This document shows positions 33,472-45,300 of a stretch of 64,000 nt of DNA, in pieces. Both the position numbers and the translations under genes were made by a program. The stretch comes from Schistocephalus solidus. Taxonomy: Eukaryota; Platyhelminthes; Cestoda; Diphyllobothriidea; Diphyllobothriidae. The stretch covers positions 177,001 through 241,000 of the forward strand of contig WEDG01005259.1 of assembly GCA_017591395.1 (NCBI GenBank), given 5' to 3'. Every line of letters begins with the position of its first letter. Within the stretch, counting starts at the first letter, position 1. The notes beneath the pieces were generated by a model. The model had not been told where the DNA came from. It saw nothing but the letters and a program-made list of their open reading frames with translations, and searched no databases.

Positions 33472-34932
33472 TTAGCGCGTTACCTCGAACTGATCCCATA
33501 AAGCTTCATTCACTAACAAATTACTTTCTGGGTAGATTAAAAAAACTGAAATAAACTTATTGATTTTCATAGCGGTCTCTTCGGAAAGATTTCGACCGAA
33601 ACAATGACCCAGTAATTTTTTTCCTAAGATTTGACCGTCGGATCTTATATGACGCGGTATGATCACATATAAGAACGAAGTTCTTAATGATTTCGGTCTG
33701 GTGGCTTGTGGCTTTATCGGTGCAGAGGATCGCTTGAATGTCTCCTGCCAGAACTAATCCTTCCCATCTGCAACAGGGAGCCAAAGTTTTCGCCATTAGA
33801 GAGCGAAGTACGTCCGAAGCGGGTATGTTGTGCGCACTTTTAGAAATGCCGCATTCTTGGGTAAGCCGTAAAAGGGTCCTTTTGAGCTGCCCGTTTTTAT
33901 TCTCAGGTTGCCAGTTCCAGTGAATGATATAACACTCCTCTATAGAGAATAGATGGTACCCCTTTTCAATATTTTCTTCTGTCATCATCTTGATTGAATA
34001 ACAAATGACTGGGCCTCTGTTTCGATGCCTGGAATTGAATCTTCATGGAAGCTCTCCTTACCCATCACCTCAAATGGGTCAGACATATGGTGGGTCGACC
34101 TGAGGGTAAAATTGTTCGAGAAGTCACTTCGTCTTGATCTGTCTCAGCATCCAGGCGGTCATAGCAGCCTTTTGGGGAATCTGTAGTTCTGCAAAATACA
34201 GTTCTAGCAGCTGGTATGCCATCTAGATCGGTTTATTGAAGTCTGCTGTCCACAAACTGTAATCTACCACGAGGAAGCTGGATACCCCTAACATAGAAGC
34301 ATGGGGTCGGTGGAACCCGTCGAAGTCAAAACTATGACCGAATAAGGTCCATAAGTCCACAACTGTTCCCTCCCTCTCACTAGGAGCGTAACATTCGCCA
34401 CAAATTTCCTCATGGGCTAAGGTCCCGAGGGGCGTATGCAGTGTAAATATTTTATGGGGGCCAGATCAGAGTCAGCAGAGCCAAGACGTGGCTGTAAAAA
34501 AATTGAGCTTCAGCATCCCAGAGGACAAAGCATGCACCCCTAATTATCTTTACAATCCCTTTAGGCGGCATGGCTTTCCAAAACCTTCCGCGACTCGATT
34601 CCTTTGATTTCCTCAAGGAATCTAATTAAGCGAATATCTAAAAATTTCGAATTTCTTATTTGTATGTGGGAAATATGTGCGCTGTTTGAACTCCTTGTTG
34701 TGAAGCCCAAGCCAGCAATCCACGCCAGTCCGTAACCATTATGTGCAACTTGTTTAATTAAAGTCAAAGACCAGTTAAACTGTATTGATAAGTCTGTTGT
34801 CATGCCCCGAATCCTAGGCCTTGGCGGCTCTATTAGGTCTACAAAACAAACCGAACGATGACTGAGATTGCGCCTACATAAACTCCAAAGGGTTATGCGA
34901 TCTAACAATCCACTGGGCCAAATTGACACCAA
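33472..34932 (-). mobile_element. BEL/Pao-type retroelement remnant
   Basis: Read right to left. At 34561-34932 a frame ends 'HIQIRNSKFLDIRLIRFLEE', like the segment before RT in BEL/Pao polyproteins. At 33557-33988 it reads 'ENIEKGYHLFS', 'IIHWNWQPENKNGQLKRTLL', 'SKSAHNIPASDVLRSL' and 'GLVLAGDIQAI', in the order of BEL/Pao RT blocks (IxxGYA..., WYLPHHPV..KLRxVFD, GISLN...GPDLLxSL, ..ADIxxMF). Stops interrupt the region between and the catalytic box is not recognisable. The superfamily is inferred from block order. Confidence 0.6.
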
Positions 34933-35480
34933 AACTCGAGGTGGACCATTCCTTCAATTTTGCAGCTGAAATGTTGATCTCGTGGCAGAGGCCTGGAACT
35001 CTTAAGGTGCCTTAATCCTGAACCTATTTATCTCACGCTTACGCACTGTGGCCTAGGAGTAATCTAAACCCCAAGAATCTGATCAGCAGTTGGACCAACT
35101 GCCGTGCCTTTGAAGCAGTGAGATATGAACCAGTGAAAGCCCGACTATTCATACAAATAAACTCATTTCTCCAGAGTTAGACAAGTCTTTCGCCTTACCT
35201 GAGGTAACTTATAATGGGCAATTGGGAAATTCACTTCATGGGTCAATTTGAAGAAGTATACAACCACAGAACAATACGGAGTTATTTAAATCAGACTACT
35301 AGTTACGCTCTTAGGTGGCATTTTCATGCTTTCCCAGGGCAATCTTCAAAAAGCATGAGTAATCGACATTTGCAACATAGGCGCATCGATACGAATTAGG
35401 AAAAACAGGGTAAAACTATCTCTAGAGTCGTGAACATCTACACCTTTGTATGAAAAGACGATGGTATCACACTAATGTTT
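34933..35480. other. No recognised gene
   Basis: About 550 bp upstream of the BEL/Pao remnant. Nothing identifiable. Confidence 0.4.
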
Positions 35481-35900
35481 TGACTGTTAGAAAGACGGTA
35501 GTGATAGTTTATAAGGCCCCGTAAACAGGTCAGGAGAACAGAAAACGCCTTTAATGCAGGTGTCTGTGTCCAATTCAATGGTAACTAAGGCTAGGTTTAT
35601 GCTTAAAGTTAGAATGAAGTTTAGGGTTAAGTTTGAGGTTGGGGTTAAAAGTAGGGGTAGAGTTAAGTTTAGCATTACGGTTATAGTTATGGTTCACTGC
35701 ACAGCTAAGGTTTAGGGTAATGTCAGGATTAAGATTAAGGCAGTGGTTTAGGTTTTGTTAGGTTAGTAGCAAGGTTAGAACTCGGGAATATTCATCTTGC
35801 CTGGAATTACGCGCAAGGTCACCTCTGTTACTTGGGTGGGGCGCTCCAATTCCCGTATACTGTTCAAGGGGCCACATAAGTAATCCTTAGATGAAATAGG
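35480..35900 (+). repeat. Dispersed repeat with TTAGGG-like minisatellite
   Basis: About 35575-35770 is a degenerate run of G-T-T-A-G-G-type units (GGTTAA, GGGTAG, AGGTTA). It is followed by a flank (35840-35895: GGGGCGCTCC ... CCCGTAT ... CACATAAGTAATCCTTA) that recurs near 60260-60315 and 61425-61480. The run therefore belongs to a repeat family and is not telomeric DNA as such. Confidence 0.6.
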
Positions 35901-37125
35901 TTTTCGAAAAAGGACCGACATTGAGGAGAATTGAGAATTCCATTGACGCTCAAAAGCAGAAAACGAGGGGCAGCTTTCAGTGAGTCAACTATTATGCTAG
36001 CCATAGAAATACCAAAACTAATTACTAAGATTTTCTGAATCATTTTTTTAGAAGAGGTAGACTCAAGGAATCAAAATATGCACAAATAGTACCGAAGCGG
36101 CTGATTTATGCTCGAACAGTGGCGCGCAAAATGAGCGCCACTATCTGCCACCGGAGAAGTATTCAAATGAAGTATGATTCGTGCAGGTTGAGGAGCCCGT
36201 GCATTCAGGCACATGGAAGACGGGAACGAAAGGCCTGATCAGACACACTGCACCAAAGCCCGTATTTAGGCGGCTCAACAAAATCGAGCCATTTATCCCG
36301 GTGGATGTGTGAAGGGAGAGCATGTATTCCGTATGCATTGAAAATCCCATGCAAGCAAGCCGCCATTGCCTACCAAAAAAGTTTTTTATTCTCGTAGCGT
36401 TTGGCTGACGAGTTAGTGCCATCAGAAAACCACAAAACTGTTTGCACAGAGATTCCTGAATTTTAACTCTGACTTCACTTTACTTCGCCACCACAACGTA
36501 GAGGGGGAGCGGGTTGGGTATTGTAGCCTTACTCACAAAACATAGTTTGGAAGAGCAATATTAAATCAATTCGTCACCCCTGACGAAACGTTAGAAGATG
36601 GCTATCTGTCCAGTAATACTACACGCAGGTTTGGAACAGCCTGTAGCTGACATCTAGGTGGAAAAAAGGCGGCCAATTTTGTTGGACAGTTTGAGAATAT
36701 ATATCGCACACACTGTACTTTAAATCAAAGGATTACTGAGAGATACAAAAATGAAACTATGGTTGTACTGTCTTTGTAAGTGTTTTATGCCTCCAAAGGC
36801 AAAAGGTGTATGAATACGTGTACTTTACGTTAATAGAGATTGGGGAGCAGGTCATGAAATACCTTTGATGAATCCCAAGAGAGAACCCCATGACCTTTTT
36901 GGCAACAAGGCGAAACTTGAACTTCTGCTAGAGGTAAATAGCAGTCTTTGAAGGGAGCAAGAATTACGAAAAATATCCACGAAAATTATTAGCTCAACAT
37001 TTTCTCTAAAAGCAGAAAGCGAAGCCACTGCTCAAACGGGAAGCTGGAAAGGCACCAATATCGGAACTTTGGTGAAAGAACACCAACTGCGTAGGAGGCG
37101 ACGATCATAGAAGGAGTTGATTTAA
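35901..37125. other. No recognised gene
   Basis: 1.2 kb with no identifiable feature. A near-hammerhead at 36570-36590 lacks the CUGANGA box and was not called. Confidence 0.4.
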
Positions 37126-37780
37126 CGTGCCAGTATATAGGGGAGTTTGTGAATCCTGGTGTGTGCGTTATGGGGGCCAGGTCGTGCTGTGGCGCGCGAA
37201 GACGGGTACGCCGATCCGTCAGCCAATGCGCCCACTCCCACATCAGGCAACTGACTGGCTCGGACAGTGGTCTGATTGCGGGGGTGGGGGAGAGAGTGAG
37301 GTCGAGAGCTCAGCGTATTTTCCTCACTATAAACAATCTGACGCGCTTGAAACTATCACGGTGCACTAAAAGCCGTGGCTTGGAAGGTTGCCAACTGACG
37401 GGATAACTCGGACCGCGTGGTCAGCCCAATGTGTGTTTTGTGTGGAGTGGCTGACTGGCGGACTGAGAGTCAGGTTGCAATGGCTCCTTCTTAATGTGGC
37501 CTTTATGGCACTCCCCACTCCGTGGGATCCGAGCCAGGTGTGGTGGCACGCCCAGGGGGCAGCAGAGCCGCGCCAGCCACCTGCGCCCTCTCCCATCTCC
37601 GGTCTTCTTGACTCTGTCTTGACACCGGACTCAGGTGGGGGAGGAGGAGAGAGTGCGGTAGCTGCAGCGCAAGGCTACTATCACTTTAAACTAATTCACG
37701 CGCAAGTCACCGTCCCTGCACCACCTGGTGTGGAGCATACGGTGGACCTCGTCGAAATCGACGGTCGAACTGCCATATAG
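37126..37780 (+). repeat. GC-rich dispersed repeat, + copy
   Basis: A GC-rich unit with recognisable blocks: 'GGCCAGGTCGTGCTGTGG' near 37178, 'AAAAGCCGTGGCTTGGAAGG' at 37369, 'GGATAACTCGGACCGCGTGG' near 37400, 'AGAGAGTGCGGTAGCTGCAG' near 37650 and 'GCATACGGTGGACCTCGTCG' near 37735. The same blocks recur inverted at 51770-52330 and 55830-56260, and in part at 46870, 38490 and 48730. The ORFs here (for example 37388-37780) are by-products of the composition. Confidence 0.65.
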
Positions 37781-38254
37781 GGGAGGAAACTTATTTTACG
37801 TTAACTATAGTATTGGGAATGGGCGATTGGAAAACGGATATTTTACATACCCTCTCGCTCGGTGTCCATTCGAAGGCAGTCAAGGGAGTGCCGGTTTGGG
37901 TCGCGGGCTCTGTTAGCCAAGTTATTTCTTTGGCTCTTAGGATGGGGTGGAATCTAAAAAAAACAGACAATTTGAGAAGGGGCACGTATTCAGTCACTAC
38001 CGTGGTTTCGGATGGGTAACATCTCTTTGGGGTCTATTTCGTGAATACAGTTCGTGTCATGTTCCAGCATATGGGACCCTCTTTGAAGTAACTAGTGGCC
38101 GTCAAATGCGCTCCGGAATGGCTAACGATGAAATTACATTTGACAGTTTGGTTGCTGCAAACGATGATGTCCCATAGAGTGGACGATACATTGGTGGTTT
38201 ACGTGTGAATTAGCTTAGAATGAGGCAGACATTTGCAGCGTCTCAGAAGTGCTA

Positions 38255-38345
38255 GACGTGATCGCTGCGACAGGAACTTCATTCGTCTGACGCTTCGGAT
38301 TCCAACTCGAACCCGTCGTCAGAGACAGTATCAGATACGGGTAAT
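38255..38345 (-). repeat. Ribozyme-bearing repeat, second copy
   Basis: Aligns with 32362-32440 in the same orientation ('CTTCGGATTCCAACTCGAA' here, 'TTTCGGATTCGCACTCGAA' there; both have ATCAGATACGG at the right end). This copy keeps 12 bases (about AGACAGTATCAG) that the other lacks. Those bases supply half of stem I. Confidence 0.55.
38285..38326 (-). ncRNA. Hammerhead-like ribozyme motif, copy 2
   Basis: On the - strand: stem I GTCT (38323-38326), CTGACGA (38316-38322, allowed as CUGANGA), stem II GGGTTC/GAATCC with one G-U pair, GAAG (38293-38296, where GAAA is required), GTC (38289-38291), then AGAC (38285-38288) closing stem I. Stems I and II pair well. The GAAA-to-GAAG change and the extra C before stem II argue that this copy is inactive. 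The family consensus of the two copies would be closer to a working hammerhead. Confidence 0.45.
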
Positions 38346-38479
38346 TCGTACACAGGAAGTGGCAGCATTTATAGGATGGAATTTGTATACTACTGTATAC
38401 CTTCGGCAATCAACGTCTCCCCCTTTATCACGGATGACTGCCCACTGGTGCATTAATTGCTTGATGGCTGGCATGCGGG

Positions 38480-38650
38480 TCGTTAGCGACAATGTACAGC
38501 ATCTGCCGCACCCACGCTATCCTCCCTCACCTGGCTCCTGTGACAATACAGTGCCAAGACGCCCAGATCGGGGTTCGGGCGCAATGGCTGACAAAGCTAA
38601 ACCGTTCCTCAACGCGTGCAACACACGACCTAGTTCCAGCAACGCATACA
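38480..38650 (-). repeat. GC-rich dispersed repeat fragment
   Basis: Reverse complement of the block at 46870-47010 ('GGTCGTGTGTTGCACGCG' here, 'AGGTCGTGTGTGGAACAC' there; both have 'GCTTTGTCAGCCA' and 'GCGCCCG'). Confidence 0.6.
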
Positions 38651-40532
38651 AAGTATTCCCGAGTGCAGCGCGGACATTACATGAGTGAGATTTTCAGGTG
38701 GGCATATTGAGGAGGAGCTTTGAAAAGGCCTCAGTTACGCAGTCAGTCTCAAGCCCTCCATGCCCTGGCTCTCAGCGCGTCGTCATAGGCTCAAACGCGA
38801 AGGATTTACTATATCAAGGAATGCGCTGATGTACTGTGAGAATAGATTCCCCAGCATTGGTCTCACACACTCTTTCATCTCTCATGCAATATTTGAGCCT
38901 AGCAGCCATCAGGCGTTTAACTGTACACTGCAGCTAACGTGCTGTGATGATCTACGGCTAGGCATTCAGGAAACTTAGGGGGGGGGGGGGTCAAGCCGCA
39001 GATACACAGGACCAAGATGGAGTCAGTTTGTCCCGATGTGCTCGTTGATAAAACTGGATAGTGTCCGCCTGAGGCTGCATTGAGCCAATTCCGTGCGCTG
39101 AACGTCACACGACTGCATGAACCAGGGTCTGTCCGTTCCTCGTCAATCCCGGCTGTCCAAACCTACCAATCACACTCAAGGCTGACTCACGCATGACCTC
39201 GTCACTGTCCCACACTTAAGACTTCACATCCGTGGCGCTGGACGTGCCCTCGTTCGGATGCCAATTTCTTCCAACCCCTTCACCGATAGTTCTGTACAGA
39301 ATACACTATCCTCCCAACCGATGCCTGTTTCCTCTCTCCTCATACGCAACCGGACCAGAAGGTCGTAGCAGCTAGGGTCGCCCTAATAATTTAAGCTGCC
39401 GCGAAAAGTCCATAACAACTGCCGTAAACAAGGGAGGGCAGGAAAACATTGGTCACATAGGGCCAAAGTTGGTAGCTCGGTCACTAGCGAGTGTTAAGTG
39501 AGAAAACAGTAAACATCTCTGGAAAAATTTAGGCAAGCTCGACCGACTATTAGTTCTTTAAAGTGACAGTTAATTTCATAAAATAAACGAAAAATATGCC
39601 GGTCGCAAGACTCCTCCTGGATGGGCTGAAGCTCCGGGGCTGGCAATTAAGTTTCAATTTTACCTAAAGCCTGATGCCCTCTGCTTTGGAGGGCCACCGA
39701 AATAAGAAAAGGGATACCAGAGCTGGGCAAAGGATGGAATCAGGTGATTAAATTCCCACCGTCAACCAACCACACTTCACAAAGGGTTAAGTGACTAGCA
39801 CTCAACGTCGCTATCACGTCACACCCACCACTGTATAGTGTGACTAGTCATTTTTCAGTCAACCGTTTTTTTGCCCTCGCTGCATGGTGGGTTAGGAAAT
39901 TGTATGGCATCATTACTTTTTGTTCTTCAATTTAGCTGCTCTCAAGCGCCTTCTAGGAAGAACGATGCTTGCACCAGCAATCACACTCCGGTTTCCATAC
40001 CCAGGCAATGAAGATAGAAATTTGAAGTTAGGTATCTAGACTGTTTGGATATCTTACCTCAGTCTAGCAACATGAATTGGCTGGTACAGTCCGAAAGAAC
40101 CAGACTTAGCGTACTCTGATAGATAATTCCGTAGGAGTTTATATGTAAGCTACCTGTCAGAGCATCCATTGTGCCTGTTTCTCGGTATTAGCGCTAAGGG
40201 TCCTTACTAGTCGAAGGCCCTTCAAACAACGACTTCTATGACATGTTCGGAAATTGCTAGACGCTCTCACCCTTCCATCGCAGCCACTATTGTTCATGGG
40301 CTGTCTTTCAACATAACTCTTTTAGCAAAACGTTTATTATTGTACTGGTCCGATAATGAATTATCGAAAACGCAATTTTCAGAATTTCAAGTGTTCGTAT
40401 CATTGAGAGTACCGCATGCACACCACTGACTTCGCTGTGCCTTCACCCCTATGGCGTTGCAAGGGCAAGCTTAGAATAAGACGAACAGCATGCCCCTGGC
40501 ATTTAGTAACTATTGTGGGTTGTTCTCTCCAG
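38651..40532. other. No recognised gene; poly-G run
   Basis: No gene is identified. A homopolymer of about 12 G lies at 38978-38990, a likely spot for assembly length error. Confidence 0.4.
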
Positions 40533-40698
40533 CTGAAGCAGGCGTTAACTGGATAGTCATTTATGTCACGGTCCACCAGCGCCCTAACAGCACGACTTTC
40601 AAAGCGTTCTCTACTTCCACCGTTCAATCAGAAAATGACAGTTCAACCGCCGTGAACGGCGATATCCCCCATGCGTCCCACGAAGCAGGCACTAGTCG
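40533..40698 (+). CDS. Possible isolated exon, Ser/Thr-rich
   Basis: A stretch bounded by a good acceptor (TTGTTCTCTCCAG) and a plausible donor (CG|GTGACT), open for 54 codons and reading 'HQRPNSTTFKAF' and 'DSSTAVNGDIPHASHEAG'. I do not recognise a family. It could be chance. It lies on the opposite strand to the RalGEF exon, so it would be a different gene. Confidence 0.25.
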
Positions 40699-42149
40699 GT
40701 GACTTGTACAGGAATTCGACAGACTGCTATAGCCTAATGGGGGATAGAAGAGAGGGAAAGCAAGTTCCGTTAGCACCACCTTTATTCCCACTGCCTGTGA
40801 AATATGCGACTTACAACTTGTCAAATCCCTCATATGTTTGAAGTCCTAAGCGTTCTAGAAGATTCCATTTTATGGCGTGGCATACATTAGACAGCATTTG
40901 GTTAGGTAAAACTGGGCCTTGCGGTTCCTGAAAGGCTTTATAGATGCATGCAATTTGTCTTCAACCATTCCAACTAAACTCCTTTACCTGGCGCACCAGA
41001 GAGGTTGTCCTGATATGTGAGGGGCACTTACCAGGTGCCACCATGAACCTCTCGTCGTCTTGTATGAGAGTGTTTGCGACCACCACGTCTTCTCAATATT
41101 CGTCGCGTACACTAAACCATAATAAGGCATCCCAAGCCCCCTAAATTTTGAGTTAGCGAATTATTAATGATAGAATTGTGCCCAGAAATAAGCAGGGCGA
41201 ACCAAAACGGTCCATCGTACATTATGCCTGCTTTCTACGAAAGGCCGGTTCCTTACTGTTTTAACAATTTTGTGAACGCAGAGTGGGCTGAGTTCGCATA
41301 ACAGGAATTTTTTCGCGAAATTGATGAGATTTAATGAGTAAGGAAATCTACTGTACACTCTCATGTTGTGGGGAGTCAAGGCGGGGACTCATAGTTACAC
41401 GACTGGGTACCAACGGGCAGAGCGAAGAAGGGCATATCTTAAGAGTTGTGCGTTGGATAGTCCAAATTGCTGCGCCCATAAACAGAGTGAAGAAGCAGGG
41501 AATGGAGACCGTAGACAGGTAAGAAGTGGGTAGTAAGTCAAACGCCCAACCGATCCAATGCCTTTCAAGTCACGCAGGAAACGATGAAGTCTTCGACCCG
41601 AACCTCACTAATTATCCAGTAAGAACTAGCAAGTTAGACCGCCTAAACGGGTAAGAAAAGCAGGAGATCGGTAATTTCAAAAGTCGGCACAGAAATGCGC
41701 CTGTCATAGGGTTGTGAGATGGGATAAAAGGGGCGCTTTTTTCGAAAACAGCTCATCAGCAACAGTGCAATTCCCAGAAATACCCACGATCGGGTATATG
41801 GTCCATTGAGATAACGGGAGGCAGGGACTCCTATAATACGTGAACGGTGCTATGAAGGATAGCTTATTCAGGAAGCAAAAGTAAAAAATTATTTAAACGC
41901 CACTATCTCGTTTAAATATACCAATTATACGTAAAAACCCAAGCACGCAATTTGAAATACTAAAAATTAAAAGCTGTACACCGGCGGAACAAATGAAAGC
42001 CGAGGGTACTAGTGTGATATTCCAAACTAACTGGTCCCAGTTCATGATGACAGTTCACATCGAAGCAGGTGTTAAGAGCATATAGGTAAATATGACTCTC
42101 ATGACGGTCGGGACTGAAAATTTAATTGAAATTGACAACGGCGGTAGCC
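40699..42149. other. No recognised gene
   Basis: 1.45 kb with short open frames only. Confidence 0.4.
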
Positions 42150-42270
42150 AAACCCCTAACCCTCAACCTATGTCTAAAGTCCGACGCAAATCGCAAACCC
42201 CTCACATTAACTCTTAAACTAAACCTCCAACCCATTACTCCCTAATCCTAGGCCAAAAACCAACCCTAAT
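42150..42270 (-). repeat. Degenerate CCCTAA-type array
   Basis: A run of AACCCT/CTAACC-like units, the reverse-strand counterpart of the arrays at 35575-35770 and 60030-60200. No perfect telomere repeat is present. Confidence 0.55.
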
Positions 42271-42444
42271 AGTATTGCCCGGGTGGGGGTCTACGGGGGC
42301 TGAACGAAATTAGATTAAGCCGGCTCAAATGAAATAATCAGATAGTTCATAGAGTAAAAGACTATGTGGGGCCACACGCTCGGTTGAGAGCACGCATGCT
42401 AACATGAGTTAGTTCAAGTAGCATTCAACCTTACGAGCAAGTGT

Positions 42445-42565
42445 GCGGAATTAAGCATTCAGCGGAATCCAAGTATTAAAAGCATTTTTGGCAGATTTGA
42501 GTAAGTCGTTTAACCTAATTGTGAGAAACTCGGCGGCCTCGGTAGTATTCGAACCCACGACAAGA
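42445..42565 (-). repeat. Short repeat with box-B-like motif, - copy
   Basis: On the - strand GTGGGTTCGAATAC is followed by ACCGAGGCCGCCGAGTTT and CTCACAAT. GGTTCGA resembles the B box of a tRNA promoter. The copy at 42796-42840 has the opposite orientation. No A box was found, so a SINE origin is only suggested. Confidence 0.45.
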
Positions 42566-42789
42566 AGGGCAAGGCGTGCCTGGTAGTCATCTGGTGGATT
42601 CTAGATTGATTGCTTAGAAATCCTGCTTGGGTAACCAACATACTATCTCAGAATTAGTGGATTCCATGCGTTGCAGTAGGCTGGGTTGATAACTTGACCT
42701 AAGTATAAGTCAACCCACGGCTCCCGATGAAGGCTCGAAGGTCAGGTTTTTAGAGCATTAGCTGTAATCCAATCTTGTCTTTGCTATTA

Positions 42790-42900
42790 TATGTTCGAAT
42801 TCCACCGAGGCCACCGAGTTTTTCACAACTGGATAATGAATCTAAATGTATCGACTGGACTGCCTTAAGTTTCGCGAGTACTGACGACTAGGATATGATA
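42790..42900 (+). repeat. Short repeat with box-B-like motif, + copy
   Basis: TTCGAATTCCACCGAGGCC then ACCGAGTTTTTCACAACTGG, about 40 bp clearly related to 42500-42555 on the other strand. The two form an inverted pair about 250 bp apart. Confidence 0.45.
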
Positions 42901-44258
42901 ATCGCGCATGATGACTGGACTCATTTGGTAACCTTTTGTTGGTTCGAACTAACTTTTACATGAATGTGATTGGCTTTCAAGACAGGCAGCATAAAGTTTA
43001 GGTTAGAGGAGGAGGGTCCGAAGATTTGCCAGCACACCACAATAGCCCGATTGTCGGATTTAAATTACCTTGAAGTGCAATCCTAAAATTTTAATTAGTT
43101 CAAAACCCAGCCTCAAAAAGTTCCGATGAAATCAACACGAAATCACTGTTCTCCGTCAGTCCATTTGGTGTAGATAACCACTCAGAGAATGCATTGTAAA
43201 ACACGTTTTAGGTGACAAAGATGTGCGCTGTTTGAAGCCCTCCACCATATGTGCCAAGACCATAATAAGTGTGGGCGCTCGCGAATAGGTTGAATTTCAA
43301 GAATTACTAGTTGCTTTGAGAGGATGATAGTCACCAGATATCAGCTGGAAGAGATTTGGCATTTCTGTATTCAGCTGTCAGCCGTGGGTCCACGAGCTGT
43401 AACATATGCAGCGTTCACAGTCCCGCGGCTATTTTGGTTGACAAGTTAAACTGGGTGAATGTAACCGGCTTTTTTTCCACCTATATTTGCCTCTAAAATC
43501 TAGCTACTTCTTGGGGAGAAATCAGCTTACGATGGTTTGCGCGTACGCGACATACAGCCGGCTAGTAATTTGAGACAAAGCTTCTCTCCAGCCGTCTTTA
43601 CCGTCGCCGAACATTATAAATTGGGGAAGAAAGTGTTTGGGGATGTGGCACAAGCCTACGTTAATGCCTTCGTTTCGACCTAAAAATGCACATTACCGGT
43701 TGCATTTCAGATGCAATCTTGCGTTTTTCGTCGAAATTTTGTAGCACCAAAATCGGAGTTTAGAAATGAAGTGCGACAGAAGCCACACATCCCTTTATTT
43801 GGATTTTACTTTAAATTGGCTCATTGATCAAAGGGCCCTTGGGCCTCGTTTACAACCAATTCTCCTTGGCAGCATGCAGTGGAGATGTGGTGCTGGGCAT
43901 GGCTTTAAACCAGGGAATTTCACGAATAACTGCTGTGCAGTCAAAGAACACTTGGCTTATCAAAATGCACACAACACTGCCTAGGAATGCCGATTTTTCA
44001 ATGAAAGTTAAAAGCAGAAATTGGAGAACGTACAGAGGCGTCCGATTGCGCATCCGAATCCTGTCCGTACGGACTCTTTAGTTGTTCAAGGTATCACTAG
44101 GAGTTTAAGGGGCTTTAAGGTATAAGTTATAGTCTTTCTGAAAGAGAGGTCTTGGTGCACGTGGTGACTGTCGACTCGACCCATAACTGAAACCCGGGTG
44201 GCATCTGTAACCATACGAGACTGGGCTCGAGATATCGACTCCATCCTATACCAGCTTA
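42901..44258. other. No recognised gene
   Basis: 1.36 kb of unassigned sequence with short overlapping frames on both strands near 43770-44080 that show no family motif. Confidence 0.4.
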
Positions 44259-44620
44259 GACCACCGTGATAGGCTAGACGAAGGCAGCTATACATTTAAT
44301 TAGGAAATGACGTTTCTCAGTCAGTAGAGATGAACCAGACATATTGTAGGACGCGAAGGCAGAGGTTTTATGTTTATCCAGACATGGCTCCCCGACTTTC
44401 ACATGTCTCGCAGAGAGGGTGACATGCGAATGCACAAGCGACCACCGTGATAGGCTAGACGAAGGCAGCTATACATTTAATTAGGAAATGACGTTTCTCA
44501 GTCAGTAGAGATGAACCAGACATATTGTAGGACGCGAAGGCAGAGGTTTTATGTTTATCCAGACATGGCTCCCCGACTTTCACATGTCTCGCAGAGAGGG
44601 TGACATGCGAATGCACAAGC
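44259..44620. repeat. Perfect 181-bp tandem duplication
   Basis: Unit 1 at 44259-44439 and unit 2 at 44440-44620 match base for base by eye, plus three more bases (to 44623). The first base outside on either side differs. A duplication with no mismatch in such an eroded window is either very recent or an assembly artefact. It contains no recognised gene. Confidence 0.92.
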
Positions 44621-44623
44621 GAC

Positions 44624-45300
44624 TTCAGCCAATTCCGCTCCTTTTTCAAATAAATCAAAGTCGTGACTCATAATGCATTCGCTGGCACTTTGTGATTTAT
44701 GGAAGCACTGCTCACACCGCCGTAGAGAAAGGGGCCAGAAAATATGGCCTAAAATATTGTAAATCACGTAGGCATTTAGCGATGCATGAACTCACGTAGG
44801 AGTGAAACAGCATAAAAAACTTAAAACTCCTTCCCCTCTCCTGGCAACCTTGAACGCCTGCTCTTATTCACTTAGTTTAACGATCAACCGGTCAAAGCGG
44901 AAAACATTTCCGGTTGCTCGAGAATTTGCCTGTTAAATCTTGAACTTCTCAGCAACCTCAGACCAGTTTTTTTCAGAGCAAAGACGAATAAAATAAGTTG
45001 GTGAAGATTCCATATTTTTTTCCGAACCGATTGTCACAAGAAGGAGTGCCGTGATGCCGGAGTAGTCTTCACCATAAAAACCTCGTCAAAAGTCACAATT
45101 TCCAGTCTGTGGAAGGAGGAATGGTTTATTCTCCATAGTGCTCATACCCCGTGGAGTTTAATGTGCCACCATAATCGGCGCCAGGCCTCTACTATGACGA
45201 GCAGTGACGCCGTGAAGGTGGGGAAAATGTCTACAAACGTCAACGGGTACCCTTCGTATCTCTGTCGAGGTTTGATACACTGACTGTCACAACTACCACT
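44624..45300. other. No recognised gene
   Basis: A - strand frame at 44555-44767 is Cys/His-rich ('LRRCEQCFHKSQSASEC', 'CAFACHPLCETCESRG') and reads into the duplicated unit. The spacing matches no zinc-finger class I know. Confidence 0.4.

Noticed and set aside
35575..35770. Interstitial telomere
   Set aside because: Units are degenerate and share a non-telomeric flank with other copies.
36565..36592. Another hammerhead (GTCA-CCCC-TGAC followed by GAAAC)
   Set aside because: The hairpin and GAAAC are there, but the bases before it (TCAATTC) do not form a CUGANGA box.
37388..37780. 130-codon open frame as a gene
   Set aside because: It lies wholly inside the GC-rich repeat that recurs inverted at 51.8 and 55.8 kb, with frames not conserved between copies.
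43850..44295. RA-domain exon of the RalGEF gene
   Set aside because: A few residues (RVSV) resemble the RA start, but the following sequence does not.
44300..44320. Hammerhead core CTGACTGA-GAAAC-GTC on the - strand of the tandem duplication
   Set aside because: No stem II between the two boxes; judged chance.
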